Shown here piece after piece: positions 9,374 to 17,457 of a DNA stretch of 42,227 nucleotides (the stretch's first letter is position 1; every line of letters begins with the position of its first letter). A program made the translations under genes and the position numbers. The stretch is from an uncultured Lachnospiraceae bacterium (GTDB lineage: Bacteria; Bacillota; Clostridia; Lachnospirales; Lachnospiraceae): the NCBI GenBank assembly GCA_947175055.1, contig CAMWLJ010000020.1:1-42227 (forward strand), in the 5' to 3' direction. The notes under the pieces were generated by a model. That model was given only the letters and a program-made list of their open reading frames with translations. It was not told the origin of the DNA and made no database searches.

Positions 9374-11410
9374 ATGACTGCGATAAATATCCTGGATCAT
9401 CAGACGATAGACAAGATTGCGGCCGGCGAGGTAGTAGAACGGCCGGCCAGTGTAGTAAAGGAATTGGTGGAGAATGCCATCGATGCCGGCGCGAATGCCA
9501 TTACGGTGGAGATCAAAGAAGGCGGTATTTCACTGATCCGTGTTACGGACAACGGCGGCGGAATCGAGAAATCTCAAGTGCGAAATGCCTTCCTGCGCCA
9601 CGCAACCAGTAAGATTAAATCAGTAGAAGACCTGACTGACTTGGTCAGTCTTGGTTTTCGCGGTGAAGCTCTTGCCAGTATCGCCGCAGTCTCCATGGTG
9701 GAATTGATCACCAAAGTACCGGCAGACCTGATAGGGATCCGTTATGTGATCGAAGGCGGGATGGAGAAAGCGCAGGAGGAGATCGGTGCTCCGGAAGGCA
9801 CTACGATCCTGGTACGGAATCTTTTTTTCAATACCCCGCCCCGAAAGAAATTCTTAAAACAGCCGCAGACGGAAGGCGCTTACGTGACGGATCTGATGGA
9901 ACACCTTGCGTTGTCCAATCCACAGATTTCCTTTAAATTCATTCTCAACGGTCAGACCAGATTCTATACTACGGGCAACAACGAACTGCGGGAGATCATC
10001 TATCGTATCTATGGCAAGGACATAGCGGCTGAGCTGATTCCTTTTCTCTGGCGGGGTGAGGGAATGGCGGTCAGCGGCTTCCTGGGAAAGCCGGTCATCA
10101 ACCGCGCCACGCGCGGCTATGAGCTCTTCTATATCAACGGCAGATATATCAAGAGTACGCTGATCAGTAAGGCCATCGAGGAGGGCTACCGGGAATATCT
10201 GATGCAGCACAAATTCCCGTTTTGCGTATTGCATTTTCAGATCGATACAAAGCGGATTGACGTCAATGTGCATCCCACGAAGATGGAAGTGCGGATCGCG
10301 GACGGGCCGTCCTTCTATGAAGTGGTAAGGCAGGCTATACACGATGCTCTACACCGGCAGGAGATGATCCCGGAAGTCAGTCTGACAGACAAGAAGGAAC
10401 AGACGAAAGCATTGGCGGCCCCATCCATTCCCGAGCCTTTCGAGAAGAAACGAATCGCCGGGATGCCCCGGAATACCACATCCGATGCCATCAACCGCAT
10501 CTATCAGGAAAATCGTGGTGACAGCCTGAATGCATCGTCCTCCCTTTCGCAGCCAAATACGAGTACACCTGTATTTTCAGATCATACAGGCGTATACGAA
10601 GATATGATCATAGGACAGGAAGGATCCTCACAGAATGCTGTACATTCTCCCAGTGAATATCACACTGGTGACACTTTCGTAAAACAGCAGACAGAAGCGA
10701 AGGATGCCTCTATGTCTGAAACGCATAAGGCAGTTTTCATAGAACCTGCGGCGTCTGCAGGCACTGAACGATCGTCGCAGTCTGTACAGATGGAAATGTT
10801 CACAGATAAGATATTGTCTGAGTCGGCCAGACAACGGTTTGAACTGATAGGCCAGATCTTTGATACCTATTGGCTGATCTCTTATGAAGATAAACTCCTG
10901 ATCATCGATCAGCACGCCGCCCATGAAAAGATCAAATATGAGCGGTTGCTGAAACAGTTTCGGAAACATGCGATCGTCTCCCAGACAATGAACCCACCTA
11001 TAGTGGTGACAATGACCGGTAAAGAACGGGAAGGTTATCTTAAACATGCCGGAGATTTTGAGGCCCTTGGTTTCCTGGTCGAGGAGTTTGGAGGCAGCGA
11101 GTACGCCCTCCGAGGGGTGCCCATGGATCTGTACGGCTACGACGCAAAGACCTTTTTCCTGGAAATACTGGACGAACTGGCAGAGGAATCCGTGGCCGGT
11201 ACACCGGAGAGTATCCGGATCCGTATCGCTGCCATGGCCTGTAAAGCGGCAGTCAAGGGCAATATGCGGCTGAACAGGCGGGAAGCAGAGCAGCTGATCG
11301 ACGAACTGCTGACACTGGACAATCCCTATCACTGTCCCCATGGCAGGCCGACCATCATCTCCATGAGCAAATATGAATTAGAAAAAAAATTCAAGAGGAT
11401 AGTAAGTTGA
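9374..11410 (+). CDS. mutL: DNA mismatch repair protein MutL
   Basis: MutL is a GHKL ATPase and, in bacteria without MutH, the strand-nicking endonuclease of mismatch repair. The 678-residue protein has ENAIDAGA (33-40), DNGGGI and GFRGEAL in the N-terminal ATPase, a variable linker (about 345-480) rich in Ser, Thr and Gln, and a C-terminal domain with the endonuclease motif DQHAAHEKIKYE plus ACKAAVKGN and CPHGRPT. It is therefore of the nicking type. An in-frame ATG lies at 9353; the ATG at 9374 is chosen because CGGGGA precedes it closely and MTAINILD is the normal family N-terminus. Confidence 0.97.
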   Translation: MTAINILDHQTIDKIAAGEVVERPASVVKELVENAIDAGANAITVEIKEGGISLIRVTDNGGGIEKSQVRNAFLRHATSKIKSVEDLTDLVSLGFRGEALASIAAVSMVELITKVPADLIGIRYVIEGGMEKAQEEIGAPEGTTILVRNLFFNTPPRKKFLKQPQTEGAYVTDLMEHLALSNPQISFKFILNGQTRFYTTGNNELREIIYRIYGKDIAAELIPFLWRGEGMAVSGFLGKPVINRATRGYELFYINGRYIKSTLISKAIEEGYREYLMQHKFPFCVLHFQIDTKRIDVNVHPTKMEVRIADGPSFYEVVRQAIHDALHRQEMIPEVSLTDKKEQTKALAAPSIPEPFEKKRIAGMPRNTTSDAINRIYQENRGDSLNASSSLSQPNTSTPVFSDHTGVYEDMIIGQEGSSQNAVHSPSEYHTGDTFVKQQTEAKDASMSETHKAVFIEPAASAGTERSSQSVQMEMFTDKILSESARQRFELIGQIFDTYWLISYEDKLLIIDQHAAHEKIKYERLLKQFRKHAIVSQTMNPPIVVTMTGKEREGYLKHAGDFEALGFLVEEFGGSEYALRGVPMDLYGYDAKTFFLEILDELAEESVAGTPESIRIRIAAMACKAAVKGNMRLNRREAEQLIDELLTLDNPYHCPHGRPTIISMSKYELEKKFKRIVS

Positions 11411-12372
11411 CATTGATCAAATCAGCAAAAAAGCCCAGCCTCGTGATCCTGACCGGACCGACGGCTGTCGGAAAATCAGAACTTTCCATAGAACTTGCCA
11501 GGCAGATCGACGGCGAGATCATTTCCGCCGATTCCATGCAGGTCTACCGTCAGATGGATATCGGTTCGGCCAAGATCAGACCGGAGCAGATGGGCAGCAT
11601 TCCACATCATCTGATCGATGTGCTGAATCCTACCGAGGAATTCAACGTAGTCGCTTTCCAGCAGTTGGCGAAAGAAGCCATATCAGGAATCTACGAACGT
11701 GGTCATATTCCTATAGTGGTAGGCGGTACGGGCTTCTACATTCAGGCGCTTCTTTACGATATCGACTTTACGCAGAACGATGAAGATACCGCGCTGCGGT
11801 CCCGTCTGGAAGAACTGGCTGCCACCCAGGGCAGCGAAGCGCTCTATGAGCAGCTTCGGCAGATCGATCCGGAATCCTGTGAGATCATTCATGCCAACAA
11901 TGTCAAACGTGTCATTCGGGCCATTGAATTCTACGAAAAGACCGGAACAAAGATTTCGGAACACAATAAGCAGCAGCGGGAACGCACTTCCCCTTACAAT
12001 TTTGCCTATTTTGTGTTAACCGACGACAGGAATCGGCTGTACGGCAGAATTGAAGAGCGTGTAGACCGGATGCTGGAGGAGGGGCTTGTGGATGAGGTGT
12101 CCGCCCTGGCTGCCGCCGGATGCACGAGAGACATGGTATCCATGCAGGGACTTGGCTATAAGGAGATCCTGGATCATCTCGACAACAAGTGCTCTTTGGA
12201 GGAGGCTGTGTATACGTTGAAACGGGACACCAGACATTTCGCTAAGAGACAGCTCACCTGGTTTCGCCGGGAACGGGATGTGCTATGGATCAACAAACCG
12301 GATTATGCGTATGACGATACCCGCATTCTGCAGCATATCATTTCAGTGCTGAGAGAGAGGCGTATTATGTAA
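11407..12372 (+). CDS. miaA: tRNA dimethylallyltransferase MiaA
   Basis: MiaA adds a dimethylallyl group to A37 of tRNAs, making the substrate of MiaB. The 321-residue product has P-loop GPTAVGKSELS, the DSMQVYRQMDIGSAK segment, and GGTGFYIQALLYDIDF. The start is TTG at 11407, overlapping the mutL stop (TTGA), with AGAGG 8 nt upstream, so translation is probably coupled to mutL. The miaB-mutS-mutL-miaA cluster joins tRNA modification with mismatch repair, as in many Firmicutes. Confidence 0.96.
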   Translation: MTLIKSAKKPSLVILTGPTAVGKSELSIELARQIDGEIISADSMQVYRQMDIGSAKIRPEQMGSIPHHLIDVLNPTEEFNVVAFQQLAKEAISGIYERGHIPIVVGGTGFYIQALLYDIDFTQNDEDTALRSRLEELAATQGSEALYEQLRQIDPESCEIIHANNVKRVIRAIEFYEKTGTKISEHNKQQRERTSPYNFAYFVLTDDRNRLYGRIEERVDRMLEEGLVDEVSALAAAGCTRDMVSMQGLGYKEILDHLDNKCSLEEAVYTLKRDTRHFAKRQLTWFRRERDVLWINKPDYAYDDTRILQHIISVLRERRIM

Positions 12373-12413
12373 ACTATATAAACGTATCGGCAAAGAACAG
12401 TACTACACAGCAC

Positions 12414-12443
12414 TTGACAGAACGAAATGAGATCAACACTAAT
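12414..12443 (+). promoter_or_regulatory. Candidate promoter for the PLP enzyme gene
   Basis: A consensus TTGACA (12414-12419) is followed after 18 bp by ACTAAT (12438-12443), a 4/6 match to the -10 element, in the 92-bp gap after miaA. Confidence 0.4.
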
Positions 12444-12464
12444 TAGAGAAAGGCAGTCTTTTTC

Positions 12465-13802
12465 ATGAAAAATACGAATTCCATCAATATTACAGATCTG
12501 ACCAGACAATACGCACGCTTCGGTATTTCGGAACCGGTAGTCCGGTTCGGAGAAGAGATTCTTGCTTCCCTGCAGGAGCGCTTCCGGCAAATTGACGAGA
12601 CGGCAGAATATAATCAATTGAAAGTGACTCTGGCCATGCAGGAATGCCGGGTCAGCGAGGCGTGTCTCCTTGGCACTACTGGTTACGGCTACAATGACCT
12701 GGGCCGGGATACGCTGGAGCAGGTATATGCATCCCTTTTCCACACGGAGGATGCGCTGGTGCGCCCGCAGATCACCTGCGGCACCCATGCGCTGGCGCTG
12801 GCCCTGATGAGCAATCTGCGGCCCGGCGACGAACTGCTTTCTCCGGTAGGTAAACCATACGATACGCTGGAAGAAGTGATCGGCATCCGCCCCTCTAAAG
12901 GTTCCCTGAAAGAATACGGCATTTCCTACAGACAAGTGGATCTTTTACCTGATGGTTCCTTCGACTATGAGGGCATCCGTGCCGCTCTCAGTGAGCGGAC
13001 GAAACTCGTCACGATCCAGCGCTCCAAGGGCTACCAGACAAGGCCCACACTCTCAGTGGCCAAAATCGGCGAATTGATCCGTTTTATCAAAGAGATTCGC
13101 CCGGATGTCCTCTGCATGGTGGATAACTGTTACGGAGAGTTCGTGGAGACGATCGAACCCACCGATGTGGGGGCGGACATGGTGGTGGGCTCCCTGATCA
13201 AGAACCCTGGTGGTGGTCTTGCTCCCATCGGCGGCTATATCGCAGGACGGAAGGAGTGTGTGGAGAACGCGGCCTACCGACTGACCTCTCCGGGGCTGGG
13301 CAAAGAAGTGGGTGCTTCCCTCGGGGTTTTGTCATCCTTCTACCAAGGTTTATTCCTGGCCCCCATCGTAACGGCAAGCGCTTTAAAAGGGGCTGTTTTT
13401 GCCGCCAATATCTATGAAAGGATCGGTTTCCCAGTGGTGCCGAACGGAAAGGAGAGCAGACACGACATCATCCAAGCCGTTACCTTCGGTTCCCCTGAGG
13501 GCGTGATCGCTTTCTGCCAGGGAATCCAGGCAGCGGCTTCGGTGGACAGCTTTGTGACCCCAGAACCCTGGGATATGCCTGGCTACGATTCCAAGGTGAT
13601 CATGGCCGCAGGAGCCTTCGTATCCGGTTCTTCCATAGAACTTAGCGCGGATGGTCCTATCAAACCACCCTACGCGGTCTACTTCCAGGGCGGCCTGACC
13701 TTTCCCCATGCTAAGCTTGGCATCCTGAAAACCCTGCAGAACTTGATGGATCAGGGAGTAGTGACGACGGATTTTCATAAAACCGAGCATGGAAATAACT
13801 AA
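12465..13802 (+). CDS. Methionine gamma-lyase family / aluminium-resistance protein (PLP enzyme)
   Basis: The 445-residue protein matches by sequence the fold-type I PLP family annotated as aluminium resistance protein or methionine gamma-lyase-like (B. subtilis YnbB type, also found next to miaA there). Visible family features are TTGYGYNDLGRDTLEQVYA near the N-terminus, the substrate pocket RPQITCGTHALALAL, the aspartate in CMVDNCYGEF, and the presumed PLP lysine in GSLIKNPGGGLAP. The substrate is not established from sequence; a role in sulfur amino acid catabolism is a family-level guess. A weak AGAAAGG lies about 12 nt before the ATG. Confidence 0.85.
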   Translation: MKNTNSINITDLTRQYARFGISEPVVRFGEEILASLQERFRQIDETAEYNQLKVTLAMQECRVSEACLLGTTGYGYNDLGRDTLEQVYASLFHTEDALVRPQITCGTHALALALMSNLRPGDELLSPVGKPYDTLEEVIGIRPSKGSLKEYGISYRQVDLLPDGSFDYEGIRAALSERTKLVTIQRSKGYQTRPTLSVAKIGELIRFIKEIRPDVLCMVDNCYGEFVETIEPTDVGADMVVGSLIKNPGGGLAPIGGYIAGRKECVENAAYRLTSPGLGKEVGASLGVLSSFYQGLFLAPIVTASALKGAVFAANIYERIGFPVVPNGKESRHDIIQAVTFGSPEGVIAFCQGIQAAASVDSFVTPEPWDMPGYDSKVIMAAGAFVSGSSIELSADGPIKPPYAVYFQGGLTFPHAKLGILKTLQNLMDQGVVTTDFHKTEHGNN

Positions 13803-13838
13803 GGCGAACCTAACTTTTAATATATTTTTTACCAATTT

Positions 13839-13868
13839 TTGTATACATAAAAAATCTGTTGTGATAAA
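13839..13868 (+). promoter_or_regulatory. Candidate extended -10 promoter before the DUF4321 gene
   Basis: TTGTAT (13839-13844), an 18-bp spacer and GATAAA (13863-13868) preceded by a TGn extension. This would start a transcript into the cell-shape block. Confidence 0.4.
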
Positions 13869-13899
13869 ATGAGCGTTGAGAAAGGAGAACCTGAATCAT

Positions 13900-14136
13900 A
13901 TGCGTAAGAATAATTGGGCTTGTTTTCTGCTTGTTTTGGCAGGAATCGTCATCGGTGGCTTTATCGGGAACCTTTTTCCAAGTACATGGCTGAATTATGG
14001 ACAATCATTCGGTCTGTCTTCCCCGTTGATCTTGGATCTCGGTATCCTGAGTGTTACCTTCGGTCTGTCGATCAAGATCACGATCGCAAGCATACTTGGC
14101 ATTGCCGCGGCAATCATGATCTATCGTTTTATATAG
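13900..14136 (+). CDS. DUF4321 small membrane protein
   Basis: The 78-residue hydrophobic protein begins MRKNNWACFLLVLAGIVIGGFIGNLF and has a second hydrophobic segment at the C-terminus (about 50-78), so two membrane helices are expected. It resembles the DUF4321 proteins encoded just upstream of radC/mreB in many Clostridia. The ATG at 13900 is preferred over the in-frame TTG at 13876 because AAAGGAG (13881-13887) falls between them. No function is known. Confidence 0.75.
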   Translation: MRKNNWACFLLVLAGIVIGGFIGNLFPSTWLNYGQSFGLSSPLILDLGILSVTFGLSIKITIASILGIAAAIMIYRFI

Positions 14137-14265
14137 CCCTGTGATCGTCAATGTTGTACAGGCCGCGTCGTCAAAGAACGCCGCACACGGCATATGGAAC
14201 AGGTTTATGGCTTTACAGGACCTTCCCGTCATTTTAAGGAGAGAAGCTGTCGGGAAAGAGGCTGC

Positions 14266-15003
14266 ATGAAATCAAGAAAGTTTGAGAACAATGAATATTA
14301 CAGAATGCAAAATCTTCCATATGAGAAATTTCTTACCTATGGAAGTAAGGCGCTGACTGACTCGGAGCTTTTGGCAATTCTACTGCGAACGGGCACGCGT
14401 GGTATGAATGCCTGTATGCTTGGTGAGGAAGTACTGACAAAGGCCGCCTATTACGGGAACGGATTATCCGGGTTATACCATATCCCACTGGGTTGTCTGA
14501 AGCAGATCGACGGTATCGGTGAAGTGAAGGCGATCCAGCTTAAGACCATAGCAGAGTTGAGTACGCGTATGGCACAATCGAAGGCAAAGGACAGGCTTTC
14601 CTTCCAGGATCCTGGGTCGGTGGCCGATTACTACATGGAGCAGTTTCGCCATGAAAATGTAGAGTATATCATGCTTCTTCTGGTGGACAGCGGAATGCAT
14701 CTGATCGAGGAACACATCCTTTCCAAAGGGACGGTCAATGCTTCTCTGATATCGCCCAGGGAAGTTTTCATCTATGCATTACAGGTTCAAGCTGCAGGAA
14801 TCATGCTGCTGCACAATCATCCGGGCGGCAATCCGATTCCCAGCGATAATGATCTCAAAGTAACTGAGCGTATCAGGAAAGTTGGAAATCTGACGGATAT
14901 TCCACTTCTGGATCATATTATCATCGGGGATCATAAATATTTTAGTTTCAAAGAGAGTAAATTAATGGCAGAAATGCCGTATTCCGGAATACAAAGTAAC
15001 TAG
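14266..15003 (+). CDS. radC: RadC family JAB-domain protein (UPF0758)
   Basis: The 245-residue protein has an N-terminal helix-hairpin-helix region (SDSELLAILLRTGT-like and QIDGIGEVKAIQLK) and a C-terminal JAB/MPN metalloprotease-like domain with the metal motif HNHPGGNPIPSDND. RadC was historically linked to DNA repair, but the molecular role is unsettled. The ATG at 14266 is chosen, with AAAGAGG 5 nt upstream; a longer frame would begin at 14194 with an atypical N-terminus. The preceding 129 bp are otherwise featureless except for a TTCCCG/CGGGAA stem (about 14223-14256). Confidence 0.92.
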   Translation: MKSRKFENNEYYRMQNLPYEKFLTYGSKALTDSELLAILLRTGTRGMNACMLGEEVLTKAAYYGNGLSGLYHIPLGCLKQIDGIGEVKAIQLKTIAELSTRMAQSKAKDRLSFQDPGSVADYYMEQFRHENVEYIMLLLVDSGMHLIEEHILSKGTVNASLISPREVFIYALQVQAAGIMLLHNHPGGNPIPSDNDLKVTERIRKVGNLTDIPLLDHIIIGDHKYFSFKESKLMAEMPYSGIQSN

Positions 15004-15022
15004 AAAGAGAGGAATGGCTGTA

Positions 15023-16033
15023 GTGGCTAACAATGCTTTTGGAATCGATCTGGGAACCAGTAACATCAAAATATACAATCGGGCGGACGATGAGGTTTTC
15101 GTAGAGAAGAACATGATCGCCATCGAGAATAAGAAGAACCTTTTTGCTTACGGGGATTCTGCCTTTGAGATGTACGAGAAAGCACCCGGCAATATCCATA
15201 TTTCTTATCCGTTGAGCAATGGCGTCATAGCGGATATCCAGAATATGGAACTGTTGGTGAAATATTTTCTGAATGATCTGATGAAGAACAATATCAAACC
15301 TGCCGATTACTATATCGCGGTCCCCTGGGATGTGACGGAGGTAGAGAAACGTGCCTTCAAAGATCTGATCAAGGAATCCAATGTCAAGGCCAGGAAGGTC
15401 ATGGTAGTAGATAAGGCCGTAGCTGACGGTCTGGGGCTTGGTATCGATGTCAAGAATTCTCAGGGTGTTCTGGTCGTCAATGTAGGGTTTGACACGACAG
15501 AGATCTCGATTCTGTCACTCGGTGGTATCGTACTAAGCAAACTGATCAAGGTGGGCGGCCGCAAATTCGACGATGCCATTAAAGCAGCCGTACGCAGAGA
15601 GTATAGTCTTATCATCGGCGGTAAGACGGCGGAAGTGGTGAAGATCTCACTTCTTGAACTGGAAGAATCCCAGACAGGCGCTGTAGTCTACGGACGGGAT
15701 ATCGTTACGGGCCTGCCGGTGGAGCGAGAGATACCGACCCAATTAGTCGATGAATGTCTCATCGAGCATTTTAATACGATCATAGACAACGTGAAAGTGA
15801 TCCTGGAGCGTACTCCTCCGGAACTTGCAGCAGACATCTATCGGCATGGGATCTACCTGACAGGCGGTGCTTCTCAGGTGAGCAAACTTGCGCAGCTTAT
15901 GAGTAAAGGTACCGGACTGAAGGTTAATGTCACAGACAATCCCGTGACCAGTGTTGCGCTTGGACTGGCTAAGATTATCAATGAAGATAATTATAAAACG
16001 GTAGCATATGCAATAGAAGGAATGAGTAAATGA
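15023..16033 (+). CDS. mreB: Rod-shape protein MreB (divergent ATP site)
   Basis: MreB is the actin-like filament protein that organises lateral wall synthesis. The 336-residue chain keeps the phosphate-1 loop GIDLGTSN (7-14), RDIVTGLP, RTPPELAADIYRHGIYLTGG and the usual length. Two active-site segments are unusual: the family's Glu-Glu-Pro is Val129-Asp130-Lys131, and the DIGGGTT phosphate-2 loop reads NVGFDTT (Asn153 for Asp). GTG at 15023 is preferred as the start because the GAGAGG site (15007-15012) would be only 1 nt from the ATG at 15014. The gene overlaps mreC by ATGA. Confidence 0.9.
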   Translation: MANNAFGIDLGTSNIKIYNRADDEVFVEKNMIAIENKKNLFAYGDSAFEMYEKAPGNIHISYPLSNGVIADIQNMELLVKYFLNDLMKNNIKPADYYIAVPWDVTEVEKRAFKDLIKESNVKARKVMVVDKAVADGLGLGIDVKNSQGVLVVNVGFDTTEISILSLGGIVLSKLIKVGGRKFDDAIKAAVRREYSLIIGGKTAEVVKISLLELEESQTGAVVYGRDIVTGLPVEREIPTQLVDECLIEHFNTIIDNVKVILERTPPELAADIYRHGIYLTGGASQVSKLAQLMSKGTGLKVNVTDNPVTSVALGLAKIINEDNYKTVAYAIEGMSK

Positions 16034-16899
16034 GTCCGATCGTAAGAAGAAAAGGAGAGAAATTTACTTTGCCAAGTAAATATCTCCTTTTTATTTTAAC
16101 AATCCTTTGCACCGGTTTGGTGCTTCTTACTTTTAATACAACTGTATTCAGCGGTCCGTTAAGTTCGGCCGCCGGTTATACGATCGTCCCCTTTGCAGAA
16201 GGGATCAGCGCCGTAGGGAGCTGGCTTGCCAATCGTTCCGAGGAGTTGGCACAGATTAGGGATCTGATCGCGGAGAATGAGAATCTGAAACAGCAGGTTG
16301 ATGAACTGACCATCGAGAATACAAGACTACAGCAGGATAGATATGAACTGACAAATCTGCGAGAATTATATGGTCTGGATGCCCAGTATGACGAATATGA
16401 GAAGACAGGAGCGCGCATTATTGCCAGAGATTCCGGAAATTGGTTCTATTCTTTCGTGATCAATAAGGGGGAACAGGATGGTATCGCCGTAGATATGAAT
16501 GTGATGGCCGGCAGCGGTCTGGTTGGCCGCATAGTGGATGTCGGTCCGAATTGGGCGAAAGTGAAGGCGATCATCGCGGACGATTCCAATGTCAGTGCTA
16601 TGGTCTTATCCAGTTCCGATAACATGATCGTATCCGGCAATCTGAAGCTTTACGCTACAGGCGTGATAGAATTTGAACAGTTGATCGACAGCGCCAATGC
16701 AGTGGTGGAAGGAGATAAGATCGTCACTTCCAATATCAGCGACAAGTATCTACCCGGTATTTTGATCGGTTATATCAGCAAGATCGACCAGGATTCCAAT
16801 AATCTGACTAAGTCCGGCAACATAACGCCGGCGGTGGACTTTGAGCATTTGGAAGAAGTGCTCATCATCAAACAGCTAAAGCAGACGATCGAGGAATAA
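16030..16899 (+). CDS. mreC: Rod-shape protein MreC
   Basis: MreC is a bitopic membrane protein that links MreB with PBP2 and RodA in the elongasome. The 289-residue protein has a short basic cytoplasmic N-terminus, one membrane helix (about 17-38), a coiled coil (about 68-112, rich in Glu, Leu and Asn: IAENENLKQQVDELTIENT) and the beta-rich MreC core with GLVGRIVDVGPNWAKV. The start ATG overlaps the mreB stop, implying coupled translation. Confidence 0.95.
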   Translation: MSPIVRRKGEKFTLPSKYLLFILTILCTGLVLLTFNTTVFSGPLSSAAGYTIVPFAEGISAVGSWLANRSEELAQIRDLIAENENLKQQVDELTIENTRLQQDRYELTNLRELYGLDAQYDEYEKTGARIIARDSGNWFYSFVINKGEQDGIAVDMNVMAGSGLVGRIVDVGPNWAKVKAIIADDSNVSAMVLSSSDNMIVSGNLKLYATGVIEFEQLIDSANAVVEGDKIVTSNISDKYLPGILIGYISKIDQDSNNLTKSGNITPAVDFEHLEEVLIIKQLKQTIEE

Positions 16900-16920
16900 C
16901 AACATTGTTACAGGTGGGAC

Positions 16921-17457
16921 ATGAATATTAAGTTGAAACTGAAACGTGGATTGATCACGGCCCTTTTAATCTTCATATGTTTCTTGTTACAGTGCACCGT
17001 TTTCCGCAGTCTTTCTTTCGGCGGGATCGTTCCCAATCTTCTGATCGTACTTACCGCTTCCTTCGGATTCATGCGTGGAGAGAAGACCGGCCTTTTGATC
17101 GGTTTTTTCTGCGGTCTCTTGGTAGATATTTTCTTTGGAAATACGATCGGATTCTATGCACTGTTATATATGTATATCGGTTACATGAACGGTAAATTCT
17201 GTACTATTTTTTATCCGCAGGATATCAAACTGCCTATCGTTCTTATTCTCGGAAGTGATCTTTTCTATGGATTTACCTGTTACGTGATCATGTTTTTATT
17301 GCGGACCCGATTTGATATCGGATACTATTTCATGAATATCATATTACCGGAGATCGTTTATACGATCGTAGTTACTATTTTTCTATATCCGCTCATTCTC
17401 TGGATCAATACCAGTTTAGAGCGCAGTGAACTAAGGAGTGGAAAGAAGTTTGTTTGA
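16921..17457 (+). CDS. mreD: Rod-shape protein MreD
   Basis: The 178-residue polytopic protein has about five or six hydrophobic segments, including the family region FGFMRGEKTGLLIGFFCGLLVDIFFGNTIG seen here in shorter blocks (GEKTGLLIGFFCGLL). MreD is the integral membrane member of the elongation complex. It follows mreC by 21 bp, and its end overlaps the start of mrdA. Confidence 0.93.
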   Translation: MNIKLKLKRGLITALLIFICFLLQCTVFRSLSFGGIVPNLLIVLTASFGFMRGEKTGLLIGFFCGLLVDIFFGNTIGFYALLYMYIGYMNGKFCTIFYPQDIKLPIVLILGSDLFYGFTCYVIMFLLRTRFDIGYYFMNIILPEIVYTIVVTIFLYPLILWINTSLERSELRSGKKFV

